The notes: generated from the sequence alone by a model not told the origin. DNA of 15,319 bases from Ruminococcus sp. UBA7477 (GCA_002479715.1 DLOT01000053.1:829-16147); one strand, 5' to 3'. Numbered from the stretch's first letter, positions 6,899 through 14,406 are shown. Translations and numbers: made by a program.

Positions 6899-8932
6899 TC
6901 AGCCTCCCTGCTTTCCGAAAATATTTTCAATGATCGCCTTAACGTCTGCTATCAGCGTTATGCTGCCGTCAGCCAGAATAGAGCATCCCGACAATCCGCG
7001 TTCCGAAAGGTTATACTGTGCCAGCAGCGGTGAAAACGGCTTCACTACTATCTGCTGCTCACCTATCAGTGAATCCGCGAACAGGCATACCCTCTTGTGA
7101 TCGACCTCGCAAAGCAGCATAATTCCCTCGTCGAATGCTTTGCACTGCGTCGGTATCGAGAAATATCTGCTCAGCGGAATGACCGGATAACATTTTCCTC
7201 TGATAACGACAAGCATATTATCGTCTTCATCTCGGACAAGATTTTTCATATCGAGCCTGAACAATTTCTTGATAGACGCTATCGGAACGGAAATGTCACA
7301 CCTTCCCACGCGCACCTGCATTACGTCGGTGATCGAAAGCGACAGCGGGATCTTTATGATAAACCTGCTCCCTATATTAAGATCCGACTCAACGACAAGC
7401 TTTCCTCCGACCTTCTCCAGATTTTGCTTAACAACGTCCATTCCGACGCCTCTGCCGGAATACTCGGTAACATTCTCGTTTGTGGAGAAACCGGCCTTCA
7501 TGATAAGACCGAGAGCCTCCTGCTTGGTGTATTCGTTTGCCGGCTTACGAAGTATTCCTTTTCTTTCAGCCTTGGCGAGAATAGCATTATGATCCATTCC
7601 CGCGCCGTTATCCTCAACCGTTATAACGACCTCACCCGAGGTATTTTTTGCCGACAAAGTAACGGTAGGCGCTTCGTTTTTGCCTTTTGCCCTGCGAACC
7701 TCCGGTGCTTCGATCCCATGGTCTACGGCATTTCTTACAAGGTGCATAAGCGGATCGCCGAGAATATCAACGACCGATTTGTCCACCTCGGTTTCCTCGC
7801 CCTTAAATACCAGCTCAACACCCTTGCCGAGCTTGTTGTTCATATCGCGGACCACTCTGCTCATCTTTGAAAAAGCAGTTGAAACAGGAACCATTCGTAT
7901 AGACATAACGATATCCTGAAGCTCGTCCGTCAGCTTTTTAAGGTTTCTGGCCGATGTATTGAAGCGGTCAAGGCTTGCCTCCATAGCTTTAAGATCGGGG
8001 CTTGATATAACAGCTGATTCGGTTATAACTATCTCTCCTACCAGATCGAGAAGAGCGTCCAGCTTGGACAGCTTGACAGAAATTATACTGCTTTTCTCAC
8101 CGGCGGTATGCGCCTTGCCCTCGTCCTTTTTCTCTTTTGCGGGTTTTGCCGCCGTCTCTTTTTCCGCCGCAGGTGCTTTGGGAGCCTCGACTTCCTCCTT
8201 AGGTCTTTCGACCCACTCGGCTTTAGCGACATTCAGCGCCTTTTGTGCGGTTTTTAATACCGCCTCCCTATCGTCCGCAATAAGCTTTATATAAAGTCCG
8301 TCGGCAGCAATGACATCGTTTGCCGTATCCGCATCAAGGTCAAGCGGAACGGTTTTCGTCACTTCGCATACCTTTCCCAGCGAGCGCAGCAAAACAAGCG
8401 CTCTTACTGACGGCATAAGGCAGCTTTGATCGTATATAATATGCAGTGTCAGCAAGCTTTCGTCCTCGCCGACCTCAAAAACGGTTTCCTTCGGCAGCGG
8501 CTTGGCAGCAGCTGCTCCGTCGGACTTCATAACATCGGCATAGGCTCTGATACGGGCGATCTGCTGAGTGAAATCCGTAAGCTCCGCGCTGTCGTCCTGA
8601 ATGACGTCCACCTCGTTTTTCAAGCTGTCAGAGGCGTCGAATACCAAATTAAACAGTGTTTTCTTGTCATAGGGAGTTTCTGGCTTGTCACGCAGGATAG
8701 AAAACAGATCCTCGACCGAATGGGCGAGCTGCTGCATATTTGAAAGACCCATCATCGACGACGAGCCCTTTATCGTATGCATGATGCGGAAGATCTCCGC
8801 AATATCGTCCGACGGTATGCTTTCCGCCTTTTCCGTCCGCATAAGTATTTCGTCCAGCTGCTCAAGAAGCTGATTTTCCTCAAATATGTATGTATCGAGC
8901 ATCGACTCCATACCTTCGTCGAATTTTGCCAA
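6899..8932 (-). CDS. cheA: Chemotaxis sensor histidine kinase CheA
   Basis: Cytoplasmic histidine kinase that autophosphorylates in response to receptors and passes phosphate to CheY and CheB. From the TTG start there are 677 residues: P1 with phospho-acceptor His52 (IMHTIKGSS); a P2-like CheY/CheB docking domain at about 158-238; a Lys/Glu/Ala-rich linker (about 244-280); P3 dimerisation helices (about 282-370, with LDLVGEIVI); the P4 ATPase with N box LVRNAVDHGI (N401), DNGAGMD (G1) and GRGVGMD (G2); and a CheW-like P5 (about 535-675). The start is uncertain. GTG at 8941 lies only a base from AGGGG, TTG at 8932 is 8 bases from it, and ATGs at 8911 and 8902 would trim the N-terminus. TTG fits the ribosome binding site best. 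It is first in the operon, behind the promoter at 8970-8998. Confidence 0.96.
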   Translation of the reverse strand: MAKFDEGMESMLDTYIFEENQLLEQLDEILMRTEKAESIPSDDIAEIFRIMHTIKGSSSMMGLSNMQQLAHSVEDLFSILRDKPETPYDKKTLFNLVFDASDSLKNEVDVIQDDSAELTDFTQQIARIRAYADVMKSDGAAAAKPLPKETVFEVGEDESLLTLHIIYDQSCLMPSVRALVLLRSLGKVCEVTKTVPLDLDADTANDVIAADGLYIKLIADDREAVLKTAQKALNVAKAEWVERPKEEVEAPKAPAAEKETAAKPAKEKKDEGKAHTAGEKSSIISVKLSKLDALLDLVGEIVITESAVISSPDLKAMEASLDRFNTSARNLKKLTDELQDIVMSIRMVPVSTAFSKMSRVVRDMNNKLGKGVELVFKGEETEVDKSVVDILGDPLMHLVRNAVDHGIEAPEVRRAKGKNEAPTVTLSAKNTSGEVVITVEDNGAGMDHNAILAKAERKGILRKPANEYTKQEALGLIMKAGFSTNENVTEYSGRGVGMDVVKQNLEKVGGKLVVESDLNIGSRFIIKIPLSLSITDVMQVRVGRCDISVPIASIKKLFRLDMKNLVRDEDDNMLVVIRGKCYPVIPLSRYFSIPTQCKAFDEGIMLLCEVDHKRVCLFADSLIGEQQIVVKPFSPLLAQYNLSERGLSGCSILADGSITLIADVKAIIENIFGKQGG

Positions 8933-8969
8933 AAGCCTCACCCCTCAAATCTATGATATCTCAATTTAT

Positions 8970-8998
8970 ATTATATCAAATCGCTTTGGTTTTTTCAA
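8970..8998 (-). promoter_or_regulatory. SigA-type extended -10 promoter of the chemotaxis operon
   Basis: On the minus strand: -35 TTGAAA (8993-8998), a 17-base spacer ending in TGA, and a perfect -10 TATAAT (8970-8975), giving TGATATAAT. Predicted start is about 8963, with a leader of about 30 bases. The 14-bp palindrome ATTTTTTAAAAAAT (9003-9016) lies directly upstream of the -35, where an AT-rich UP element would contact the polymerase alpha subunit. I found no flagellar sigma factor consensus (TAAA, about 15 bases, GCCGATAA) in this intergenic region. Confidence 0.8.
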
Positions 8999-9026
8999 TA
9001 CAATTTTTTAAAAAATCCGTTTGCAG

Positions 9027-9068
9027 TTAAGAAAACATTAAGAAAAATCACCCTCCCGAATTAAGAAA
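9027..9068 (+). promoter_or_regulatory. Three direct TTAAGAAA repeats upstream of the carboxypeptidase gene
   Basis: Exact copies of TTAAGAAA occur at 9027-9034, 9038-9045 and 9061-9068. Their starts are 11 and 23 bp apart, about one and two helical turns, so they lie on one face of the DNA. Same-face direct repeats with about 11 bp period are typical of OmpR/PhoB-family response regulator sites. They end 7 bases before the TATAAT of the plus-strand promoter, whose -35 region is poor, as expected for an activator-dependent promoter. The regulator is not identifiable from this window. Confidence 0.45.
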
Positions 9069-9075
9069 GACGATG

Positions 9076-9081
9076 TATAAT
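9076..9081 (+). promoter_or_regulatory. -10 element of the carboxypeptidase gene promoter
   Basis: A perfect TATAAT preceded by ATG, with predicted start at about 9088 and a leader of about 20 bases before the ATG at 9109. The hexamer 17 bases upstream (CTCCCG, 9053-9058) bears no likeness to TTGACA, so the promoter probably needs an activator. This element also overlaps an in-frame upstream ATG at 9073, which rules that ATG out as the start codon. Confidence 0.6.
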
Positions 9082-9108
9082 AGACCAAAACATTCATCGG
9101 AGGATATT

Positions 9109-10056
9109 ATGACGAAATCAGGTATCAAAAGAGCTGTTTTAGCAGCAGTCGTTCTTCTGACTGCGGCCGCAGTTGCAGTTACGGGAGCATACTTTTACAA
9201 TCGCAACAGGCGCCGACAGGAATTTGAAGCGCTTCCGGCAGCGGTTTTGCATGACAATGATATTGACAGCAGTCCGATATCCGGAGTGAAGGCGATGCAA
9301 TATTTTGTCTATGATCTCAGCAATGAAAAAATACTCAACGAAGTCGGTGCCGAAAAGGTGGTCTACCCTGCCAGCTGCACAAAGCTGCTGACAATAATGA
9401 CCGCTTTGCAATATATTTCACCCGACGAGCTGATAACCGCAGGCGAAGAGGCTTCATTTATCGCACCGGGCTCATCTATAGCTTATATAAAAAGCGGAAT
9501 GACTCTCTCAGCCGAAATGCTGATCGAAGGTATGCTTCTCCCATCGGGAAACGACGCAGCCTATGTTCTCGCGGCGGCAGCAGGCCGTAAGATCGCAAAC
9601 GATCCTGATCTGCCTGCGCACCGGGCGATCGAGGTGTTCGTTGCTGAAATGAACGAATACTCGGAAAATATAGGTATGTGCGGCTCAAACTTCACGGTAC
9701 CCGACGGATACGGGGACGAACGAAATTTCTCAACGCTTGAGGATATGGCGATTATTTCAGCCCATGCCTTCAAAAACGAAACTGTCAGCAAATATTGCGG
9801 TCTGTATTCAGACAATGTTGTTTATGAGAGCGGCGAAAGCAATGAATGGACAAACACCAACGAGTGTCTTTGGCCGTCATCGGATTATTATGACGAAAGG
9901 ATATGCGGACTGAAAACCGGCTCACTAGACGGATATTACAACCTGATAGCCGCAGCGAACGTCAACGGAACGGTGTATATTATAGGCGTTTTCGGTGAGG
10001 AAAACAAAAGGCAAAGGTTCGAGGACATTCTAAGAATAACAGACAGCCTCGGATAA
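9109..10056 (+). CDS. D-alanyl-D-alanine carboxypeptidase (S11 family, low-molecular-mass PBP)
   Basis: Serine peptidase that removes the terminal D-Ala from peptidoglycan stem peptides outside the membrane. The 315-residue product has a basic N-terminus and a hydrophobic segment at about 8-29, either an uncleaved anchor or a signal peptide; no clean AxA cleavage site is seen. The three active-site motifs of penicillin-binding proteins are all present and in order: SCTK (S89, K92), SGN (146-148) and KTG (269-271, in GLKTGS). The protein stops soon after the catalytic domain, so it lacks the PBP5-type C-terminal beta domain and membrane-binding helix; the N-terminal segment probably holds it to the membrane. 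The ATG at 9109 has GGAGG 5 bases upstream. Likely monocistronic. It may be called dacA, dacB or dacF in relatives; I cannot tell which. Confidence 0.92.
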   Translation: MTKSGIKRAVLAAVVLLTAAAVAVTGAYFYNRNRRRQEFEALPAAVLHDNDIDSSPISGVKAMQYFVYDLSNEKILNEVGAEKVVYPASCTKLLTIMTALQYISPDELITAGEEASFIAPGSSIAYIKSGMTLSAEMLIEGMLLPSGNDAAYVLAAAAGRKIANDPDLPAHRAIEVFVAEMNEYSENIGMCGSNFTVPDGYGDERNFSTLEDMAIISAHAFKNETVSKYCGLYSDNVVYESGESNEWTNTNECLWPSSDYYDERICGLKTGSLDGYYNLIAAANVNGTVYIIGVFGEENKRQRFEDILRITDSLG

Positions 10057-10103
10057 GCGCTTTTTTCTGCTAAAGCGATGTGAAAAGTGTAAAAATATTG
10101 ACA

Positions 10104-10120
10104 TAAATCGCGGCGATTTA
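10104..10120. repeat. 17-bp perfect palindrome upstream of guaB
   Basis: TAAATCGC-G-GCGATTTA has two perfect 8-bp arms around a single central G. It directly follows a TTGACA (10098-10103), so it occupies exactly the spacer of a would-be upstream promoter. The hexamer after a 17-base spacer (TTGTAC) is a poor -10, while TACAAA after a 20-base spacer is better. The shape is that of a dimeric repressor or activator operator. It does not match any operator I can name. Confidence 0.45.
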
Positions 10121-10178
10121 TTGTACAAAATGATTTGCGCAGGCTCCTTTTTGTGTGCATTTATTGTGTAAAATTGAT
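10116..10178. repeat. Imperfect direct repeat upstream of guaB
   Basis: ATTTATTGTACAAAATGAT (10116-10134) recurs as ATTTATTGTGTAAAATTGAT (10159-10178), differing by two substitutions and one inserted base, 43 bp apart. A related GTGTAAA followed by TTGACAT occurs at 10087-10104 and again at 10166-10186, suggesting that the promoter region was duplicated in tandem and has since diverged. Only the second unit kept a good -10. Confidence 0.4.
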
Positions 10179-10179
10179 G

Positions 10180-10208
10180 TTGACATTTGCACGAAAATAG
10201 TGTAAACT
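10180..10208 (+). promoter_or_regulatory. SigA-type promoter of guaB
   Basis: A perfect -35 TTGACA (10180-10185), a 17-base spacer ending in GTG, and a -10 TAAACT (10203-10208, 4 of 6 matches). The predicted start at about 10215 leaves a leader of about 50 bases that ends in the strong ribosome binding site AGGAGG, 7 bases before the ATG. The leader is too short and unstructured for a purine riboswitch. Confidence 0.7.
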
Positions 10209-10265
10209 AATCTGAATAAGAATAAGAAAATGTTAAGTCAAAAAATGCTATGAGGAGGAGTTTCA

Positions 10266-11741
10266 ATGCTTGAAACAAACAAGGACAAAAAGTTCGTCAA
10301 GGAGGGTCTCACGTTTGACGACGTGCTGCTTATTCCCGCTGAATCCCAAGTTACTCCCGATATGGTTTCACTCAAAACACGTCTTGCCGGCAATGTTATG
10401 CTCAACACCCCGATCATGACCTCGGCCATGGACACAGTAACAGAGTCTAGAATGGCGATCGCTATTGCCAGAGAAGGCGGCATTGGAATTATCCACAAGA
10501 ATATGTCTATCGAACAGCAGGCCGAAGAGGTCGATAAGGTAAAGCGTTCTGAAAACGGTGTTATTGTCAATCCGTTTTCGCTGACCGCCGACAAAACAGT
10601 CAAAGAAGCCGATGAGCTTATGGGAAAGTACAGGATCTCAGGCGTTCCTATCGTTGACAGCGAAGGAAAGCTTGTAGGAATCCTTACCAACAGGGATATG
10701 CGTTTCATCACCGATTTCAGCATTAAGATCGGCGATGTTATGACTAAGGATCACTTGGTTACTGCCCCCGTCGGAACAAACCTGGAGGGAGCGCAGCAGA
10801 TCCTGATGAAGCATAAGATTGAAAAGCTCCCCCTTGTTGATGACTGCGGCAAGCTCAAAGGACTTATCACAATAAAGGACATCGAAAAGGCTGTTCAATA
10901 CCCCAATTCCGCCCGAGATGAGAGAGGAAGACTTCTCTGCGGAGCGGCTATCGGAGTTTCAAGAGATATGATGGAGCGAGCCACGGCATTGGTCAAGGCT
11001 CAGGTAGACGTTCTGGTGCTCGACTCGGCTCACGGACATAATATAAACATCATCAACGCCGTAAAGCAGGTAAAGTCGGCTTTCCCAAGTGTCCCTGTTA
11101 TCGCGGGCAACATAGCCACAGGCGCCGCAGCTAAAGCTCTTATCGAAGCCGGCGCGGACGCAATAAAGGTCGGCATCGGACCCGGCTCGATCTGCACTAC
11201 CCGCGTTGTTGCCGGAATAGGTGTTCCTCAGATCACAGCAATTTATGACGCTGCCTGTGTTGCCGCAGAATATGACATTCCTGTTATCGCCGACGGAGGC
11301 ATAAAATACTCGGGCGATATTGTCAAGGCTCTGGCTGCCGGAGGAAATGTTGTAATGCTGGGAAGCCTCCTTGCCGGATGTGAGGAAGCCCCCGGAGAAA
11401 TCGAGATCTATCAGGGTCGTTCCTTCAAGGTTTACCGCGGAATGGGCAGTCTGGGCGCAATGGCCTGCGGATCAAAGGACAGATATTTCCAGAGCGACAG
11501 TAAAAAGCTTGTCCCAGAAGGCGTTGAAGGCCGTGTTCCTTACAAGGGAACAACATCCGACACGATATTCCAGCTGTGCGGCGGTATCCGTTCCGGTATG
11601 GGATACACGGGATGTGCAACTATAGAAGACCTCCACAAGAAGGCTCAGTTTGTAAGGATCACAGGAGCAGGTCTTAAGGAGTCCCACCCGCACGACATTT
11701 ACATAACCAAAGAAGCTCCGAACTACTCGGTTTCGCTGTAA
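10266..11741 (+). CDS. guaB: Inosine-5'-monophosphate dehydrogenase
   Basis: Oxidises IMP to XMP with NAD+, the committed step towards GMP. The 491-residue protein is full length: an N-terminal barrel half starting GLTFDDVLLIP (14-24), a pair of CBS regulatory domains inserted at about 98-215 (with SGVPIVDSEGKLVGILTNRD and KLPLVDDCGKLKGLITIKD), then the rest of the barrel. The catalytic cysteine is C310 in the loop GPGSICTTR. DGGI (343-346), the IMP-phosphate-binding MLGSLLAG (364-371), YRGMGSLGAM (390-399) and the mobile flap EGRVPYKG with R423 are all present. The ATG has an AGGAGG 7 bases upstream. It is a stand-alone unit with its own promoter and terminator; no guaA is in the window. Confidence 0.98.
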   Translation: MLETNKDKKFVKEGLTFDDVLLIPAESQVTPDMVSLKTRLAGNVMLNTPIMTSAMDTVTESRMAIAIAREGGIGIIHKNMSIEQQAEEVDKVKRSENGVIVNPFSLTADKTVKEADELMGKYRISGVPIVDSEGKLVGILTNRDMRFITDFSIKIGDVMTKDHLVTAPVGTNLEGAQQILMKHKIEKLPLVDDCGKLKGLITIKDIEKAVQYPNSARDERGRLLCGAAIGVSRDMMERATALVKAQVDVLVLDSAHGHNINIINAVKQVKSAFPSVPVIAGNIATGAAAKALIEAGADAIKVGIGPGSICTTRVVAGIGVPQITAIYDAACVAAEYDIPVIADGGIKYSGDIVKALAAGGNVVMLGSLLAGCEEAPGEIEIYQGRSFKVYRGMGSLGAMACGSKDRYFQSDSKKLVPEGVEGRVPYKGTTSDTIFQLCGGIRSGMGYTGCATIEDLHKKAQFVRITGAGLKESHPHDIYITKEAPNYSVSL

Positions 11742-11802
11742 CAGTCAAAATCTAAGACAAGAACAGTTTGAATTTCAAGCTTAAACAACTATATATGAAA
11801 AC

Positions 11803-11842
11803 AAAAGACACTTACGAAATAGATTTCGCGAGTGTCTTTTTT
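11803..11842 (+). terminator. Rho-independent terminator of guaB, probably bidirectional
   Basis: AAAAGACACT pairs with AGTGTCTTTT, and the stem continues through CGAAA/TTTCG to a 4-base TAGA loop, giving about 17 stacked positions with one wobble and one mismatch. A run of six Ts ends the plus-strand copy. On the minus strand the same hairpin is followed by TTTTGTTTTC, so it can also stop transcripts of the hydrolase gene that ends at 11895. Confidence 0.88.
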
Positions 11843-11894
11843 AGTGCATATTTATTCCCTATCAGCTGAAAATGCGGATGTTTTATACAAAAAA

Positions 11895-12455
11895 CTATGT
11901 ACGAACCTTGCCGCGCAGACCGAAAGACTTTAAAAGCTTCAGATCACCCTTATAAACCAACTGCGCATTTTCAACGTATCTGATGTCATCAGGCTTGACA
12001 AGCCCCAGATCCTTATCAAAATGTGTCAAGCCGCACTCTGTCAGAACATGGGCGACAAACTGCGAGCAGAGAAAATGGTTCTTCCTGTGAATAGCCAATC
12101 CGAATGCCAAGCCGATAAGCCCGATGACATTGTAAGAATAGAGCTTGCTGTTCTCCTTAAACTCTCTTATCATCATTTCATACTTCTTGTACTGCTCATC
12201 GGTAGCCTCAAAGGCATAGATCTCACAAGGAACTGCCGCAAACATATCAAACACACCGACATTCTTCTCCTCAACAAATCCCGCAGGCAATGCAAATCGC
12301 TTGAACTTCCGGCAGAAGCTGTAGATCTCTTGCATCTCGCGGTCGCTGGAAAGTGATGCGTGATTATAAGGGGCTTTCGTTATAAACTTGATAATGCGGG
12401 CGGGCATAGTACCCGTCTGTGACAAAACAGCATATATGTATTTCGGATTATTCAA
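11895..12455 (-). CDS. Permuted papain-like (NlpC/P60 superfamily, YiiX-type) hydrolase
   Basis: Probable cysteine hydrolase of unknown substrate. From the TTG at 12455 the product has 186 residues: KYIYAVLSQTGTMPARIIKFITKAPYNHASLS at the N-terminus with a candidate catalytic His32, and FLCSQFVAHVL with candidate nucleophile Cys130. His before Cys is the circularly permuted order of the YiiX/YebB-like and LRAT-related branch of the NlpC/P60 superfamily, whose members act on amide or thioester bonds of peptides or lipids. IGLIGLAFGLAI (111-122) is hydrophobic but probably a buried helix. There is no signal peptide, so a cytoplasmic location is likely. The frame opens at a TTG at 12512, which lies inside the promoter -10. 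TTG at 12455, with GAAGG about 9-10 bases upstream, is the start supported by context. Confidence 0.75.
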   Translation of the reverse strand: MNNPKYIYAVLSQTGTMPARIIKFITKAPYNHASLSSDREMQEIYSFCRKFKRFALPAGFVEEKNVGVFDMFAAVPCEIYAFEATDEQYKKYEMMIREFKENSKLYSYNVIGLIGLAFGLAIHRKNHFLCSQFVAHVLTECGLTHFDKDLGLVKPDDIRYVENAQLVYKGDLKLLKSFGLRGKVRT

Positions 12456-12511
12456 AAAAATTCGCCTTCTTTGAAAAAAGCACCAAATTATTGCTTCTTG
12501 AGAATATATCA

Positions 12512-12540
12512 ATTATACACCATTGCCAAAAGGAAGTACA
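12512..12540 (-). promoter_or_regulatory. Probable promoter of the papain-like hydrolase gene
   Basis: On the minus strand there is a perfect -10 TATAAT (12512-12517) and, 17 bases upstream, a weak -35 TGTACT (12535-12540, 3 of 6). Predicted start is about 12505, which gives a leader of about 50 bases to the TTG at 12455. Further upstream are a palindrome TTTATTAATAAA (12554-12565) and two GCACAAT direct repeats (12578-12584 and 12588-12594, 10 bp period), possibly protein-binding sites. I see no convincing terminator for aspS in this 167-base gap. Confidence 0.5.
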
Positions 12541-12622
12541 TAAGCATTAATACTTTATTAATAAAATATATCACCCTGCACAATTTCGCACAATGTTATT
12601 TGTAGTTATAGTACAAAATGCA

Positions 12623-14404
12623 TCAGCCGTTTTCTTTTTTGTCGGTTACGCTGATTCCCAGTTCTTCAAGCTGTTTAGCAGCGACCTCAGAGGGGCAGGC
12701 CGACATAAGCTCAGATGCATTCTGAACCTTCGGAAAAGCGGTCACATCGCGCAGGCTGTCGGCGTCACAGACGATCATCGCAATTCTGTCAAGGCCTATA
12801 CCCATTCCGCCGTGGGGCGGTGCGGCATACTTATATGCATCAACAAGGAAGCCGAACTTTAATTCGATCTCCTCTTTTGTCATGCCGAGAAGCTCAAACA
12901 TCTTTTCCTGAAGCCCACAGTCGGTAATTCTCATAGAACCCGAAGACAACTCGACTCCGTTGAGAACCAGATCCCAAGCCTTAGCGCGAACCCGTGCAGG
13001 GTCGCTCTCAAGGTAGTCTATACATTCCTCCATCGGCATTGTGAACGGATGATGCGCAGCGACCCATGTCTTTGTTTCGTCATCAAACTCAAAGAAGGGC
13101 ATTTCGGTGATCCATACAAAATTATGCTTGCTTTTATCAATAATCCCGAGCTTCTTCGCGATAATCAGACGCAGTGCGCCGAGAACCGAAAGCGTCAGAT
13201 TTGTCCTGTCCGCCATAATTATGACCACATCGCCTTTTTCAGCGCCTACGGCAGAGAGAATGCTTTCAAGCTCGCCGTCTTTCAAAAACTTGCCGAAAGA
13301 ACAGCTTGGCGCGTCATCGACCCAGCGAACATACGCAAGACCCTTTGCACCGATACCTTTAGCGTGCTCAACAAGCTTGTCTATCTCTTTTCTTGTATAA
13401 ACCGAAGCGGCATTTTTAGCACAGATCGCGCGAACGGTTCCGCCATCAGCCAAAGCATTCTTGAATACTGCAAATTCAACGCCGTTAACGGTGTCAGAAA
13501 TATCCTGTATTTCCATTGCAAAGCGAGTATCGGGCTTATCCGAGCCAAAGCGGTTCATAGCGTCTGCAAAGGTTATCCTTTCAAGCGGCAGCGCGATCTT
13601 CTCGCCAAGCACCTCGTCGAAAAGCCTTGCAACAAAGCCCTCGACCATATTCTGTATATCATTCTCATCAACAAACGACATTTCGAGGTCTATCTGTGTA
13701 AACTCAGGCTGACGGTCAGCTCTCAGGTCCTCGTCGCGGAAACATCTTGCCAACTGGATGTAGCGGTCGAAACCCGAGATCATAAGAAGCTGTTTATATA
13801 TCTGCGGCGACTGCGGCAGCGCATAGAACTTTCCGTGATGTATTCTTGACGGAACAAGATAATCTCTCGCACCCTCCGGGGTAGATTTCATAAACATCGG
13901 AGTTTCGATCTCAATAAAGCCGTTTTCATAGAAATATTCCCTTGCGACCTTAGCGATCTTGTGCCTTGTAATTATGTTTTTCTGAAGCGGTGCGCGCCTT
14001 AGATCAAGATATCTGTATTTCAGACGCAGTTCCTCGTTAGTGTTCAGATCATCTACTATCTCAAAAGGAGTTGTCTGCGCCTTGGAGAGTATCCTGAGGT
14101 CAGTAACGAACACCTCAACATTTCCTGTAGGTATCTTCGGATTCTTGCTCTCGCGCTCGCGGACCTCTCCTACTGCCATAATAACGTCCTCGCTGCGGCA
14201 GGAGGCTGCCTTTTCAAATATCGTTTTGTCTGTCGTATCGTCAAAGGTCAACTGCAAAAGACCCGTTCTGTCGCGCAAAACGATAAATATAATGCCTCCC
14301 TTGTTGCGAACCGTGTCGCAAAAGCCGCCGACAGTTACAGTGCCGACCGGCTCCGTTACCTCGCCGCAGTAGTGTGTTCTTTTCAGACCCTTCATCGTGT
14401 CCAT
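12623..14404 (-). CDS. aspS: Aspartyl-tRNA synthetase
   Basis: Class IIb synthetase that attaches aspartate to tRNA(Asp). The 593-residue bacterial-type protein has an N-terminal OB-fold anticodon-binding domain (about 1-105), then the catalytic core with motif 1 around FIEIETPMF (163-171), motif 2 FRDEDLRADRQPEF (222-235) and motif 3 GMGIGLDR (533-540), and a GAD insertion domain in the middle, as expected for the bacterial enzyme. The frame opens with TTG at 14410, but the ATG at 14404 has AAGGTGA 6 bases upstream and is preferred; ATG at 14395 is a weaker option. It starts 2 bases after the stop codon of the preceding membrane-protein gene. Whether it also charges tRNA(Asn) cannot be settled here (see findings). 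Confidence 0.97.
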   Translation of the reverse strand: MDTMKGLKRTHYCGEVTEPVGTVTVGGFCDTVRNKGGIIFIVLRDRTGLLQLTFDDTTDKTIFEKAASCRSEDVIMAVGEVRERESKNPKIPTGNVEVFVTDLRILSKAQTTPFEIVDDLNTNEELRLKYRYLDLRRAPLQKNIITRHKIAKVAREYFYENGFIEIETPMFMKSTPEGARDYLVPSRIHHGKFYALPQSPQIYKQLLMISGFDRYIQLARCFRDEDLRADRQPEFTQIDLEMSFVDENDIQNMVEGFVARLFDEVLGEKIALPLERITFADAMNRFGSDKPDTRFAMEIQDISDTVNGVEFAVFKNALADGGTVRAICAKNAASVYTRKEIDKLVEHAKGIGAKGLAYVRWVDDAPSCSFGKFLKDGELESILSAVGAEKGDVVIIMADRTNLTLSVLGALRLIIAKKLGIIDKSKHNFVWITEMPFFEFDDETKTWVAAHHPFTMPMEECIDYLESDPARVRAKAWDLVLNGVELSSGSMRITDCGLQEKMFELLGMTKEEIELKFGFLVDAYKYAAPPHGGMGIGLDRIAMIVCDADSLRDVTAFPKVQNASELMSACPSEVAAKQLEELGISVTDKKENG

Positions 14405-14406
14405 AT

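Noticed and set aside
7097..7870. A 257-codon plus-strand open frame opposite cheA.
   Set aside because: It is antisense to the P4/P5 part of CheA, has no ribosome binding site and a composition typical of reverse-frame translation.
9073..9108. A start for the carboxypeptidase at 9073, adding 12 residues.
   Set aside because: That ATG overlaps the TATAAT -10 element, so it would not be in the transcript; the ATG at 9109 has GGAGG at ideal spacing.
10057..10081. A possible terminator after the carboxypeptidase gene (CGCTTT...AAAGCG).
   Set aside because: The stem is only 6 bp and no T run follows, so it does not qualify as an intrinsic terminator in either direction.
10209..10265. A purine riboswitch in the guaB leader.
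   Set aside because: The leader from the predicted start is only about 50 bases and shows no three-way junction or conserved aptamer sequence.
12600..12622. A possible terminator after aspS (TTTGTA...TACAAA on the minus strand).
   Set aside because: Six A/T-rich pairs with a 7-base loop and no T tract are too weak to call.
13049..13849. A 266-codon plus-strand open frame opposite aspS.
   Set aside because: AspRS motifs on the minus strand explain this DNA; the plus-strand product resembles no protein and lacks start signals.
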